From Bedellia somnulentella (Eukaryota; Arthropoda; Insecta; Lepidoptera; Bedelliidae), in NCBI GenBank assembly GCA_963576735.1, contig OY755175.1:15330401-15394400 (forward strand): a DNA stretch of 64,000 nucleotides, in the 5' to 3' direction. The notes beneath the pieces are model-generated. The model searched no databases. It worked only from the letters and a program-made list of their open reading frames with translations, and was not told the origin of the DNA. Positions within the stretch are counted from its first letter, which is position 1. Each line of letters begins with the position of its first letter. A program made the translations under genes and the position numbers. Positions 1 through 11,290 of this stretch are shown piece after piece.

Positions 1-247
1 ATTAAAACCATTCTCAATTCGAAATCAACAGTTAGTTGTTGAGCGCCAGTATATACCAAAATGTACAATTCATATTTTAGAAGCATTTTGTTTTTAGTAA
101 GGTACGATAAGTTTCTTTGTGTAAATATAGTGTAATTTAAGTAAAAGTTTTGTGTGTATTTTGTAAAAGTGTATGAGTGAATAATTATTAAGGATATATA
201 ACATGCATATTTTAAAAACTCCATCATTATTGTAAAATCATAATAAC

Positions 248-1570
248 TTGTATGTAAAGTTGTATGCTAAGGTACTGATTGAAATAGTGATGAATGAAAC
301 TGATCAGAAAATATGGGATGTGCAAGCGGGATTTAGGAAAGGAATGGGATGTATGGATCAAATCTTCTCTCTAAGGAGCATCACCGAAAAGTTCTTAGCT
401 AAGAACCGAAAGGTGTATTGCTCCTTCATTGATTTAGAGAAGGCGTATGATAGGGTGGTAAGAAAGTGTTTATGGGAGGTGTTATCCAAGTTCGGTTTGG
501 GGAGTCAACTTATACGTGCATTTAGTATCACTCTATGAGGATTCTAGTGCTTGTGTAAGAGTAAACGGGGAAAACACTGGTTCGGAATCTCTAGGGGTGT
601 CCGACAGGGATGTGTAGCTTCTCCGTGGCTCTTCAATTTGTTCATGGATGACTGTTTGACAGAGTTGCGTGAAAGTGATTATGGACTAAGAATGAGTGGA
701 TTCATCATTAAATGCCTCTTGTATGCTGACGATCAAGTGCTACTTGCATCGTCGGCAGAAGAGTTGCAAGAGATGATGAATATTGCAAAAGGAGGTCTTT
801 TGTAAGAAAGGGAATGAGGGTGAATGTGGATAAGACCAAAACGATGGTTTTTGAGAGACAGGTAGATGTGACAGAATGCGTGATTGCGATTGATGGTAAG
901 GAGGTTGAACAGGTAAAGGAGTTTGTATATCTGGGAAGTTTGTTTACAAGGGATGGAAAATGTGATGAAGATATTGAAAGAAGAGTGAAAAAGGGTAATG
1001 CGGTAAATCGAGCAATGAATAGCCTAATGACCTGTCAATCGGTGTCTGAAAAGGCCCGAATGGCTGTGCATGATGCTGTTCTTGTTCCTACGCTTATGTA
1101 TGGAAGCGAATGTTGGGTGTGGCAGAAGAAGCATGAGAGCAGAGTGAATGCAGTAGAGATGAGGTCCCTCAGAAAAATTTGTAATGTTAGATTATGTGAC
1201 CGAGTAAGAAATACTGTTATTCGTGAAAAGTGTGGTGTGAAAGATGATATTGTAAGAAAGATAGAAAAAGGAATGTTGAGATGGTTTGGGCACATAGAGA
1301 GGATGGATGATAGAAAATTGGTAAAAGGGATCTATAGAGCTAGTGTGGATGGTAATGTTAGTAGAGGACGACCACGGAAAACACACTTGGACCAAATTGA
1401 GGGTGTGCTCCAAAAGGCTGGCGTCCGAAGTATGAAGAATAAAAGAGCATGTATGAAAATATTGATGGATGTAAACGAAGCTAGAGAGGTTTGTCAGGAT
1501 CGTACGAAGTGGCGATCAATAGTCTCTGCTTACCCCAATGGGAATGAGTATATGTATGTATGTATGTATG
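248..1570 (+). mobile_element. RTE-type LINE, 5'-truncated and frameshifted
   Basis: Reverse-transcriptase remnant in three frames (248-538, 551-805, 814-1570). The first part has AGFRKGMGCMDQI and the DLEKAYDRV catalytic region. The second has GVRQGCVASPWLFNLFMDD and the YADD active-site box. The third has the region after the RT domain (FVYLGSLF, MLRWFGHIERM, GRPRKT). Frame breaks near 540 and 800 make it non-functional. The copy ends in AGTATATGTATGTATGTATG, the microsatellite tail usual for this clade. The endonuclease domain is missing, so only the 3' part was inserted or kept. RTE is assigned from the C-terminal region and tail, without an alignment. The frame continues into unrelated sequence to 1668. 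Confidence 0.85.
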
Positions 1571-1734
1571 AAAGTGGTACACCAACAAATAAAAATTCTG
1601 AGAGAATGAAAAATACTCAAAAGAATACCACACAGTTACAGAAGAAGAAAGAAAAGAAGATGTATTAAACCTAGATCATTAAATGTAGCAAAGAAGAAAA
1701 AGCCGGAAAAACCTCATACTTCTTTAACAATAAC

Positions 1735-1800
1735 AACAACAACAAACGTGCAAGCCGTTGTGCAAGCTCAGTGGGTAGACACCCGTCTCCCGTCTATCAT
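1735..1800 (+). repeat. SINE family A head fragment
   Basis: GCTCAGTGGGTAGACACCCG resembles the tRNA-like A-box head of SINE family A. No further part of the element follows. From 1800 to 2540 I see only AT-rich sequence without a recognisable element. Confidence 0.35.
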
Positions 1801-2540
1801 GTATGTTAAATTATCATAATGAATCTGCTATACTACGGTAACGCACACACACTCATTTACGCACACCGTTGTACTTTTTTGGTCTCGTTTTCGTCTTTTT
1901 ATTGCCAATCTATATACGTAAGTACAGCATACTAAATCTATGGGTTCTACAGTGGTGGCCACGTGTAAGAAAACGTGATAGGGGTAGGTCTCGGGTAGGT
2001 CTTCTATCAAGGAAGATCAACGGCATGGTGAAGTAAAGAGGACGATTGCGAGAAGCCGATAGTAGAGAGTAGCGCAAGATCAGTCGTCTGGATCTGGAAT
2101 TTAAGTAATAGATTCCGATAAATTAGCTATATGTTACATAAACATACCTATATGTTTAATAGATAAGTAGGTACCTCAGGTAGGTAGGTAGGTATCATAA
2201 TACCCTAGTCATTTGCTTCTCTATCTCCTTTGCTGTCATGAAAACTGTTGAAAGTTTGTGGTCATGTAAACATTTATTTACTTTTATAAACATTTAATCA
2301 TTTTATTGGATTATTCTATTATATCTACTTCAAATTGTAAATGATAAATTAACGCATTAATACTGTGCTAAAATCTAAGCAATCAAATGGCAAATTTCTG
2401 TAAAAAATTAATATTTTCGACGAAACGATGGCCTATGATTATAAGTAAAAGGTGAGAATATCCATTGTATTAGTTTTGTATTGTACTGTTCTGACATCCT
2501 GGGATGCTGTGAGTTTTTCCTTCCCATAATTTATAAAATT

Positions 2541-2615
2541 GGTAGCCATTGGAATCAGAATCACAATTCCTCAGTCACTTTCGAAAGTTGAAAGGCGAAA
2601 AGATGAAGAATCACT
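2541..2615 (-). repeat. SINE family B fragment
   Basis: GGTAGCCATTGGAATCAG followed by CAATTCCTCAGTCACTTTCG matches, with mismatches, the reverse complement of the 3' part of family B. Both ends are eroded. The stretch 2615-3130 holds no recognised feature. Confidence 0.5.
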
Positions 2616-3131
2616 TTTACATTACATTTTAACTAGGTACTTTTGAATAGGTTTCGATACCCTGAGACACCAATGGAAGGGTGTTTTTTTATTTAAATTC
2701 ACGAAATATGTTCATTTCACTTCACCCCTGACTCTGGAATTCGCCGAATCCACCTTTTGCCTGAATACTCATGCACATACGGTGTAACAGCCTTTTGTTC
2801 CTTGTTGTTCATTTCTTGTTACTTTTTGTAATTTTTAACCATTTTTTATTTAACCCTTTTGTGGATGAATAAAGGTCTGTAGGCGCCTGGCCAATCGATC
2901 CTGATATTGGATATAGTAAGCAGTAAACGCATCAAACGAAAAAAAATCTTACTATAAAATTATTAAAATATTATTAAAGATCTATATTTATATTCCAGTT
3001 CTCATTACCGTTAGTTTCCTAAGCATAATTCAGGAATCAAATTCCGATAGAAAGACTCAAAACTAGAAGCTTCGGATCTGAAAACCAGTCTCACTGGTTG
3101 TATTTCAATTGTGTTGTCGTTATGATAATAA

Positions 3132-3383
3132 CTGTGCTGTGTAGTATCGGCTTAGAATAGCGCTACCTAATTTCTTCCGGTGGGTGTACGTAAGAGGCGA
3201 CTAACGGTATTGGGACTATCAAGGGATTTTTGGGTGATGCGGTTGGAGACCCATCACCGACAACCTTTATTTCACCATCTTATACACACGCAACTTCCAA
3301 AATTGGCTGAGGAATTTCTAATTCCTTAGCTCTGGCTACCCCTTGTAGGGATTTATAGCCGTGAGTATATGTATGCATGTATG
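3132..3383 (+). mobile_element. SINE family B copy, near full length
   Basis: Runs from GCTGTGTAGTATCGGCTTAG through GCGGTTGGAGACCC to GCCGTGAGTATATGTATG. It is flanked by the direct repeat TATGATAATAA (3121-3131 and 3384-3394), an apparent 11-bp target duplication. It lies just upstream of the amine oxidase. A possible splice acceptor (TTTATCAG, ending 3422) lies about 28 bp beyond the right target duplication. Confidence 0.8.
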
Positions 3384-3465
3384 TATGATAATAATAATTA
3401 TTTATATTGTTATATTTATCAGATATATTGACGAAAAAGGAGCTGGTTTCGACTGTGGTCCAGAT

Positions 3466-5887
3466 ATGTCAGACAGAGGTATTTGTGCCGTCGACGCGTG
3501 TGAACCAGAGCTGTGTTATAAGAAGCCCCACGTGATCATAGTTGGGGCTGGCATGGCGGGGCTGGCGGCTGCGGCCAGACTGGCAGAGAAAAATATTGAT
3601 ACTATCACCGTTATTGAAGCTAATTGTAGGTATGTCTGCTTTTATTTCAACTTCCGAATATCATGTTTGTTTTAATTTTTTGTTGAATATGTATCCTAAC
3701 AAAAGGGCTTGGACTTTTTCATGGTCTTACAAAACTAACGTCAATATATGTATTTAATAGTTAATTTTAGTTTGTGCAATTATTATATTTACTGTCAAAC
3801 TTAAGAGCAACAAAAAAAATTAGTATAATCACAGATAATAAATAATATATACAAGTATAAGAATGTTCGAGTCAGAAACACGATGAGTTTTATTAATATA
3901 TGAAACCATCGAGTTCCTGGCCTAATTATAGCTCAACGAAAGCTTCTGAGAATTTACTAATTTAAATTTATAAGATGGGAGGTTCTGATTTATTACAATT
4001 TTGTCGAAGCTCTTTTGTGAAATTATCTATGCCAACTAAGGATATACTGATATTAAAGTTAAAATAGAAGGTATAATATGTCCTAATTTATATTAACTTA
4101 GCTTAGGCTAGCGACATGATAGTCCAGTGGATAGAACACCCGCCCGAAAACAGAAGGGCGTGAGTTCCAATCCTGGGTCGGGCCTACACCAATTTGTCTT
4201 TTCTAAAGTCATATGTGTGGTTAATTTTTCATGGTTGTTAACGGTGAGGGAAAACATCGTGAGGAAACCCATATGGCTGAGTTGTACTTAGTCATGTGAC
4301 AGTGTATTCGTACAAAACGGCGATAGGCCTGCCCCCTATCACGTGAGTACACTGTCTAAGCAAAACGTGGGTACCTTCTCTGGACACTAGATGGCGCTGC
4401 CATGTGAGTTCAGAAGTATTGGTACCTCTGCCAACCCCTTCGGGGATAAACGGCGTGAACGTTTATGTTATTTATGTTAGGCTTCCAGTAAAGTCAGTTT
4501 AAAATATGAAATAATTTAAGATAATTGTTGCAGACCGGGTGGCCGCATACACTCTTGTTTTCTGGGTGACGTCGTAACGGAACTTGGTGCGGCTTGGAAA
4601 CCAAGCAGTTGTTGTACTCATCCAGTCTATGATTGGGTATCGCGGGAGAAAGTTCCACGGCCAGGAGTACCTGGCTGCGATTACCCTCATGGACTGTTCC
4701 ATGCGGTTATGAACAAGAAAACGGATATTCAACCAACCGTCATTGCATATCATAGGTTCCGACAAATTGAGAAAGAAGCAGATTCGCTGTTTTGTTTAGG
4801 TGGAAGAAAACAGCACGGATCCATGATAAACTTTTATGCTCAAAGAATTCAACAAGAACTTCGTAATCTGCCGGAATCGCAACAACACGATGCCGCGCGA
4901 ATAATGTTGGGCCTCGCTTACATCAACTTGTCGAAAAGTACTAATGACACCACAATGCTTTGTGCGGATCCCGACGGAGTTTATTTGAAAGCTTGTGGAG
5001 CTGATGCCCGCGTCCCATTGGGAAATGCGGCTCAACTAGCTCCACTTTTATGCAAAATACCAGAAGGAACTATTAAATACGGAAAGTGTGTGGACTGTAT
5101 TTATTGGGGAACATCGCAGAAAACTGGCCACCGCGCTACCGTCTGCACTATAGATGGAGACGAATATCACGGCCATTACGTGATTGTGACGGTATCACTG
5201 GGAGTGTTATGGTGTTCGCACATCAGATTGTTCTGTCCTGCTTTACCGTCTTCTAAAATAGACGCAATGCGTTGTCTCGGATACGGTTATTGTAACAAAA
5301 TATATTTAGAGTATTGCAGGCCGTTTTGGTTGAGCCATGATGGGAATTTGGATTTTAAATTTAGTAAGAGTTGCTTAAGTACTAACTGCCAAGCTGACTG
5401 GACGAGCGGAATTACCGCTATAGAGGTAGTTCCACACAGTAAGAGAGTACTATGCGCATGGGTCGTCGGGGCACCAGCCCTTCATATGGAGAGTTTGTGC
5501 GATGTGGATATAGCGGAATGTATAACTCTTCTTCTCCGTAACATCACTGGCAATTCTTGTATACCGTATCCAATAAGAATTATGAGATCACACTGGTGCA
5601 CAGATCCAAATTTTATGGGATCTTTTTCTTACTGCTTAGATTGCGCCGAAAGCGATCCTCAGCTAAGTTTAGCATCACCTTTACCGGCTGGAACTGATTC
5701 CGTTGCACCGATATTATTATTTGCAGGAGAAGCGACCGTCCCTGGCCACTTAGCCACGGTGTGTGGAGCTCGGCTAAGTGGACTCAGGGAAGCTGAGAGA
5801 ATAATACAATTAACTTTGAGATACAAAGGCCCGCCTATACCGGTGAGTGATTACTCACAAAAAGTTAGAAGTCACGGCAACAATTGA
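3466..5887 (+). CDS. Flavin amine oxidase, polyamine/spermine oxidase family; join(3466..3629,4534..5887)
   Basis: Two exons join in frame: donor TGTAG|GTATGT after 3629, acceptor TTGTTGCAG before 4534, the split codon giving Arg55. The product is 505 residues, normal for FAD-dependent polyamine oxidases, which oxidise (acetyl)polyamines to aldehyde, amine and H2O2. Visible parts: dinucleotide-binding motif VGAGMAGLAAA (26-36), RPGGRIHS (55-62), VTVSLGVL (273-280), the LGYGYCNKIYLEYCRPFW stretch (303-320) with the family's conserved Lys at 310, and the C-terminal FAD motif LFAGEAT (450-456) followed by LSGLREAERI. No signal peptide or membrane segment is seen. Where spermine/polyamine oxidases usually read W-I-H-G, this one has WKPSSCC (76-82), so the substrate-site His is missing. 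It is unusually Cys-rich. The start at 3466 is the first in-frame ATG before the FAD motif. An upstream exon using the acceptor at 3422 is possible. The intron holds a SINE. Confidence 0.88.
4110..4479 (+). mobile_element. SINE family A copy inside the amine oxidase intron
   Basis: Nearly full-length tRNA-derived SINE. The head is GCGACATGATAGTCCAGTGG, with a B-box-like GAGTTCCAATCC. The body includes GTTAACGGTGAGGGAAAACA, and it ends CGGCGTGAACGTTTATGTTA. The direct repeat TTAGGCT (4103-4109 and 4477-4483) is a plausible target duplication. Same orientation as the host gene; it ends about 50 bp before the splice acceptor. Confidence 0.85.
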
Positions 5888-5926
5888 GGTGTTAGTTTTT
5901 AAAACATTTTATAAAACATTTTTTAC

Positions 5927-5932
5927 AATAAA
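5927..5932 (+). terminator. Poly(A) signal AATAAA of the amine oxidase gene
   Basis: AATAAA lies 40 bp after the stop codon. A second AATAAA follows at 5970-5975. Either could direct 3'-end formation. Confidence 0.7.
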
Positions 5933-5999
5933 CTTTGAAGTATGTTGTCCTATCTTTTATTTTTAAAACAATAAATTAAACGACTCGTAATGATTCCAA

Positions 6000-6482
6000 T
6001 CTGCAAGTCGTCCGCAGTCGTTTAGCTTAGTAGCCGCGGAGTCTGTAATGTATCGGCGTCGCGCGGGCTGCGGCAAGGAACCCCGGAGAGGTGTACCCGA
6101 GATCTGAGATGCGTGCAACGCGCAGAATCGCGGTTCCGCCCGCCCTGTGCGTGCCAGCCGGGCGGCGTGACGTGGCGTCGATATTCCACGCACCGGCGTG
6201 TATGACGGCCGGGTGCAGCGGCGCCGGCGGTGCGTGCTGCCGTCGCGTGGTGCGCAGCCTGCCCCGGCCAGCCGCTCAGTCTGTCGGAGCGAGGCGAGGA
6301 CGCGTGTCGCCCCGCGCCTCCTATCCCGTCTTCGTACTGTCGCGATCAGCTACACCTCGATTATCCGCACGTGCTCGCACATATCAATCGCAGCTTCCTT
6401 TTCGGATTTTCACTAGTACCGTTGTATCATTAAAGGACTTCTGAACTCTCTCGATTTTGGTTTTGCAAAAACTTATTTGCCG
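6000..6482 (+). promoter_or_regulatory. CpG-rich promoter and probable non-coding first exon of a second gene
   Basis: A block much richer in G+C and CpG than its surroundings (about 6020-6400), with GCGCGGGCTGCGG, GCGGCGCCGGCGG and CGAGGCGAGGACGCG. TCAGT at 6276-6280 fits the arthropod initiator. The GC-rich block gives way to AT-rich sequence, and CCG|GTAAGT at 6483 is a near-perfect 5' splice site. This reads as a plus-strand promoter with a 5'-UTR exon of about 200 nt (6278-6482). Overlapping short open frames here have no recognisable domains and are a side effect of high GC. I cannot identify the gene: no downstream coding exon is visible. Confidence 0.5.
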
Positions 6483-7559
6483 GTAAGTTTATTTTTTTTC
6501 TTGCTGATCCGATAACAATTTAAATCTTCCGATTCGATGGATCGAAAAATTATTAACGTATGAGAATGAATATGAAATAAAAAAGCACAGGACATTAATA
6601 CAAAAAATATGTTCAAGGTAAAGAGTTCATTTGTTATATTTCACGTGTTTATATTTTAATCTAACCAGATAAAACGTGTATAGTATTTGCCAACTGCAGA
6701 CAATGTCAAATGCAAATTGAACCAAATCTTCTAAGTTTTAATCGATTTTAAATAATTTGTTTTTACTATAAAAGCTTATCATATAAAAAAAATATGGACA
6801 AAATGCTCGTGTCAAAGTGTTTGCAACAAAGTCCTTCGAAACGACTCGGCCGTTTGTCATAAATATTTGCAAACATATTTTCTTACCCGTAAGTGTAAAT
6901 GGTGGCTATCCCAATTTTTCATTTGTTGGTTTTGTTGAATATTGTAAGATAACGTTTGATAGCTCGAGTAATATTACAAATTTATTACGGTCCTTTTTAA
7001 GAGCCAGATAAAAAAGAAAATGGACATTGGATAATAGCCGTTTCGTTAGGATATTAGGTAATGTGTATGGTGGTATTACATTCATACACAAATCATTGCA
7101 GGTATTTCTTAGCAAAAAAACATTTACGTTGTAAAACTAGAACAACTTATTCAAAATAAAAAAAATCAAAATCATTTATTAATTTTTCACATGCATTATT
7201 ACAAGTAAACAGGGGTTCTCAAACTAGGCTAAGCCTGTATCTTGAGAAACCAGTTAATTTTAATTAATTGAAATTATTATAACCTCTACAAACAATACAA
7301 AACAAATTATTATATTTAAAGTAAATTTTACTAAAATTACAAACAGATACAGAACAAAAAAAAAGGTAGAAATAATACAAGAGTAAATAAAGGATATTTG
7401 CACATATGATACTTGCAAATAAGAGCAAAGTATCTGCCTTAAACTACACACCACTTTGGTATTATGCACGTACATCATTATTTTAATATATAACATATAT
7501 ATCTATATACATACATACATAGGCCTAAATACAACGCATAGAGTTACATAAAAAATGAC
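6483..7559. other. AT-rich stretch, no gene; possible LINE 3' end on minus strand
   Basis: No coding signal. Around 7150-7260, AATCATTTATTAATTTTTC followed by CTTGAGAAACCAG looks like the reversed 3' end of a LINE, but I cannot assign the family. Confidence 0.35.
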
Positions 7560-7563
7560 ATAA

Positions 7564-7688
7564 TGTAGTGTAGTGCGAGTGCATCTTGTCCCCCTCTTGC
7601 TATTATATATTGTGTGTTAGTCTTAAGTCTTAAGTAGTAATAAACGTATATCCAACAAGTACACTCGTCTATCAATTACATCATTGCA
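7564..7688 (+). repeat. 5' LTR
   Basis: Begins TGTAGTGTAGTGCG and ends CATCATTGCA. It carries AATAAA at 7639-7644. The first 88 bases are identical to the 3' LTR, but the last 37 differ at about a dozen positions. Confidence 0.85.
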
Positions 7689-7705
7689 TGGCGACCCTGC
7701 CAGTG
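7689..7705 (+). other. Primer-binding site of the LTR element
   Basis: TGGCGACCCTGCCAGTG directly follows the terminal CA of the 5' LTR. A TGG start is expected for pairing with the CCA end of a tRNA primer. The tRNA identity is not determined. Confidence 0.7.
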
Positions 7706-9602
7706 CGGCCTAGTGGCTGCGCTGAACACGGGAACAAGAATTTGTATTTTAAGAACAGTGCAAATTGGTGAAAGTGTACTGGATAATAGAAATTTGAACA
7801 ATGTTTCAAATGGTCAAACCTGAAGAACCAATACTTTAACCTAAACGGACACACCCAGGACCGAAAAATGGGACCAACTTGCTTTCCATTGAGTGACGTG
7901 GTTATCACCTTGAAAATGTTATGTTGTGTGCGAATATTTTATAATGTTGAGTGACTGGAAATGACAATCAGTGGTACGGTGCGTAATTAGTAATTATAAC
8001 AAGATTTATGTATTTAAAAATGATTAGCTTATCATATCAATCCTTATTTTTATGGTTTTAGGTTAATAATATTTTTTAGTAAAGATATTTAAATATATAT
8101 TAACGTAGAGAGATACCGATTTAATTAAAATTTAAGTCAACATTTAATTAGTATACTTATGTTTTAGCGCTAATATTAGGAAGATTAATCATTACGCGAT
8201 ATACTTTATGACACATAATGTGAACTATGTAGTTACTGAATAAATAAACCAATTAAGTCTCGTGTATTACATGAACGATTCTCTTTTAAAAAGATTTTCA
8301 TTTAATATGTTATGAGATAGTCTTGGCTACGGCTTATTTATGAAAATATAACATAAATATTTAAACATTAAGTTTATACAAAGCATAATGAGAACAATTT
8401 GATTTCAATATTATTATGTAATTAATAACGGAAATGTTATTTAAAAAAAATGATACTAGGTTTTCGGATGGTAAAAAAATGTGAAGAAATCTCAGAGTGA
8501 AGACGGATGAAATAGATAGTTTATAAAAGAATTTAAGCAAAAAGTTCATAGAATGACGAAAATAAGAGTATTGAGTTAAAATGATGTTTGTTGCTAGGCT
8601 GATATTTGCGTTTGTTTTGGTACGGGGCGATGGAAGTGATAGCGTTGCATACATATATGGCGTGAAGAATTCTATGAAGTGATCGCTGTGTATGATATGA
8701 TTGAGATGGTAACGTGATGTGATTGTTATGATTAAAAAAGGTAATGGAATGTAGCCAAAGTTAGTATGATGGATTTGAAAGTTTATGAAATGTAGTTTGT
8801 AGTATGGTAGTTTCAATCGCTAAGTTTTTGATGTTCATTTAACTTGATCACTCAAATGTTATTTCGATTATTTACCAATTGAAAACTAAATATTGAATGT
8901 AGAATAATGAAAGGTTTTTGAAAGTAGTATAAAAAGTCATAAAGGTACACCATGGTACAAAGCAGATCTCTGAATCCTTTTTATCTGTTCATGACGCGGT
9001 TGAATACCCTTCGTGAAGAAAATTGGACACCAAAATAGTGTTAAAAGAGAGAGACTGTAGTATAAGTATATAAATGCGCATGTAATGTAATAAAAAAATA
9101 TTTGTACCTTGAGATAAAGTTAAATAAATGTGTAAAGGGCGGCCGACCCAATAATAATATTAGTGTACCTTGATAGGAGATTAAATATAAATATAAAATA
9201 TGACTTGAGATGGAAGCATGGTTGTCCACAGCTATTTTAAATATATGATAAAAATATAAGAGAGAATACTATAAAAAATAAACGAAATATAATAAAGTTG
9301 ATTACGATTGTGAAGGAGAAATGTATAAAAAAATGACACGTCTAAAAAAAATACTTGATTGTGATTACGCGGCAAATTGTTTGGCCTACGATTTGTTTGA
9401 TTATCCCGGATTTTACAAAAAGATTTAATTAAGTAATAGAGTTAAGTTTTACTAAATAGATAAATGAGTCCTAAAAAAGTATAAAATTAAATTTTATTTT
9501 ATTCGATATTTGATTCTTATTGATATTATATTCTTATGATTAGATTAATGAATATTAATTTGTTTAAAAAATATGTTAATGATAAATATTTTTTTTGTTT
9601 GC

Positions 9603-9614
9603 AAAGGGGGAAGG
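9603..9614 (+). other. Polypurine tract
   Basis: AAAGGGGGAAGG directly precedes the 3' LTR, as expected for the plus-strand primer. Confidence 0.8.
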
Positions 9615-9739
9615 TGTAGTGTAGTGCGAGTGCATCTTGTCCCCCTCTTGCTATTATATATTGTGTGTTAGTCTTAAGTCTTAAGTAGTAATAAACGTAT
9701 ATTCAACCAGTAATCACGTCTCTTTATTCATACATTGCA
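9615..9739 (+). repeat. 3' LTR
   Basis: Begins TGTAGTGTAGTGCG and ends CATACATTGCA, the same length as the 5' LTR. Followed by the ATAA target duplication. Confidence 0.85.
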
Positions 9740-9743
9740 ATAA

Positions 9744-11080
9744 TAAGTAAGTATAATGTACATATTATTATATGTTTTGTTAGTATTTTATTTTAGTCAT
9801 ATAGATTTGAGCTCTGGTTTATTGTTATTTGATTATTGAGGTTGGAATATATTCTTCAGTCACCTCATTATGATTTGCTTAGTTTTAGAAACAGAGTCTC
9901 CCTTTGCAATTTTACATTGTTTTACAACCTTATTGTATATGTAAGTGGATGAAAATATACTCAAACGTTTTGCAAAACTTGATTTTACTATTGGTAAGTT
10001 ACGCTGGTACACTCGAGAAGATCTGCTCAATTCTGTATCTGTATTTACAACAAACATAGATTTTTCAAAAATCGTATCTTCTAAACATAATTGATATAAT
10101 AATAATTAAATAGTAGTATAGAAAATTAGAATTTACTATTAAAGACTTTTTCGTTAGTAAGTTTCTCAGGAATTATACATTTTTCACAAAATCCCAGCAG
10201 AAGCATGCAGAGTGAATATTCTTGCTCGAAGTGGGCAAAATCCCACGGGTGCCGGAGGACTCTATTAGACTAAGCAAAGCTTCTTATATGCACGCTACAT
10301 GTGCTAATGTAAAATATTTAGATGCACTCTTGGTTTAAAATATAAATCGAATAAGGATATGGAATGTGCTGAAATTTAGCAATTAAATTTAATAGGGTTA
10401 ATATCCAAAGTAAGAGTAATAAAAGAGGAAAACAAAAAGGAATTATTAATGTGAGGCACGCAAGAGAGTTTAGTCAGGATCGTACAAAATCGCGAAAATA
10501 ATTTATTGCTGGATTATTAGTAGGTATGTTAGGTACAGTAAAAAGTCCAATAGTAATTGTATATTAGGTTCATTCGAGAATGATTTTCACTATTTTCTTC
10601 TGGTATCAAAATTATGATATGAAAAAGAAAACCATGATCATCACTGATATTAAGTGACGATGATGATGGCCTCTAATTATTTACGATAAATGATGTGTTA
10701 TATATTTTATTATTGTTATTTAAACAAATAAAACAATTTTTTTTCTTCCTTATTAGGGCATTTTCAGTAATGTATCTTACCTCCATACCAAGGTACAATC
10801 CAATATATACAGCCAACTTTTTCGTAGCATGATATGACGGTTAAGTCTGACTGACCGCTAACAGAATATGATTAACTTCAAAATAAGTTTGATATTGCTT
10901 TTCCTGGGTAGTGTTTGTAGTCTATTTTATTTCGTATCAACATAGCTTTCCTGTGATATTTTCGTAAATTTCATCCAGTTCTTTTTTTGAAAAAAAAACA
11001 TTGTCTTGCCGTCAGCTTCAAAACTATTTTATTAATAAGAAAAAAACGATCGAATTCCAAATTTAAATTTGAAATTGGTA
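9744..11080. other. AT-rich stretch, no gene; short RTE fragment at 10445-10502
   Basis: GAGAGTTTAGTCAGGATCGT near 10464 matches the 3' region of the RTE LINE (compare GAGAGGTTTGTCAGGATCGT near 1484). Nothing else is recognised. Confidence 0.5.
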
Positions 11081-11084
11081 CATC

Positions 11085-11290
11085 GAAATCCCGCTTTATT
11101 CGAGTGCGCTGTCGTTTGCGACAATTAGCGAATATCGAGAAGAGGTGCAATTTGTCCCTTTAATTGGTCCCGAAGAGTCAAGTCTCCGGGAACAAAGCTA
11201 GTTAGGCAACTGGCACTTTGGCCGCCTCGCTGCAGTCCCGCTCCAATCGAATTACGGGACAGCGGCTGCGGGATGCGGGATTAACAACAA
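11085..11290. other. GC-richer island of unknown role
   Basis: Contains TTAGGCAACTGGCACTTTGG and CGGGACAGCGGCTGCGGG in otherwise AT-rich sequence, with no long frame. It could be a regulatory element or an untranslated exon. I do not recognise it. Confidence 0.3.

Larger units (their letters stand above)
7564..9739 (+). mobile_element. Non-coding LTR retrotransposon (TRIM/LARD-like), complete with both LTRs
   Basis: Two 125-bp terminal repeats (TG...CA) enclose a 1.9-kb interior. A TGG-initiated primer-binding site touches the 5' LTR, and a polypurine tract touches the 3' LTR. The target duplication is ATAA (7560-7563 and 9740-9743). The interior has no gag or pol frame on the plus strand. 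The longest open frame (8361-8816, minus) shows no retroviral motif and lies in AT-rich sequence. The element must therefore have been moved by another element's proteins. Short LTRs and a 4-bp duplication suit a Ty3/Gypsy (mag-like) helper, but this is a guess. Confidence 0.85.

Noticed and set aside
6091..6444. 117-codon Arg/Ala-rich frame as a protein
   Set aside because: Three frames are open at once, a side effect of high GC. The strong splice donor and promoter context fit an untranslated exon better.
8361..8816. 151-codon minus-strand frame as a gene
   Set aside because: It lies within the LTR element interior, opposite its transcription, in AT-rich DNA, with no recognisable domain.
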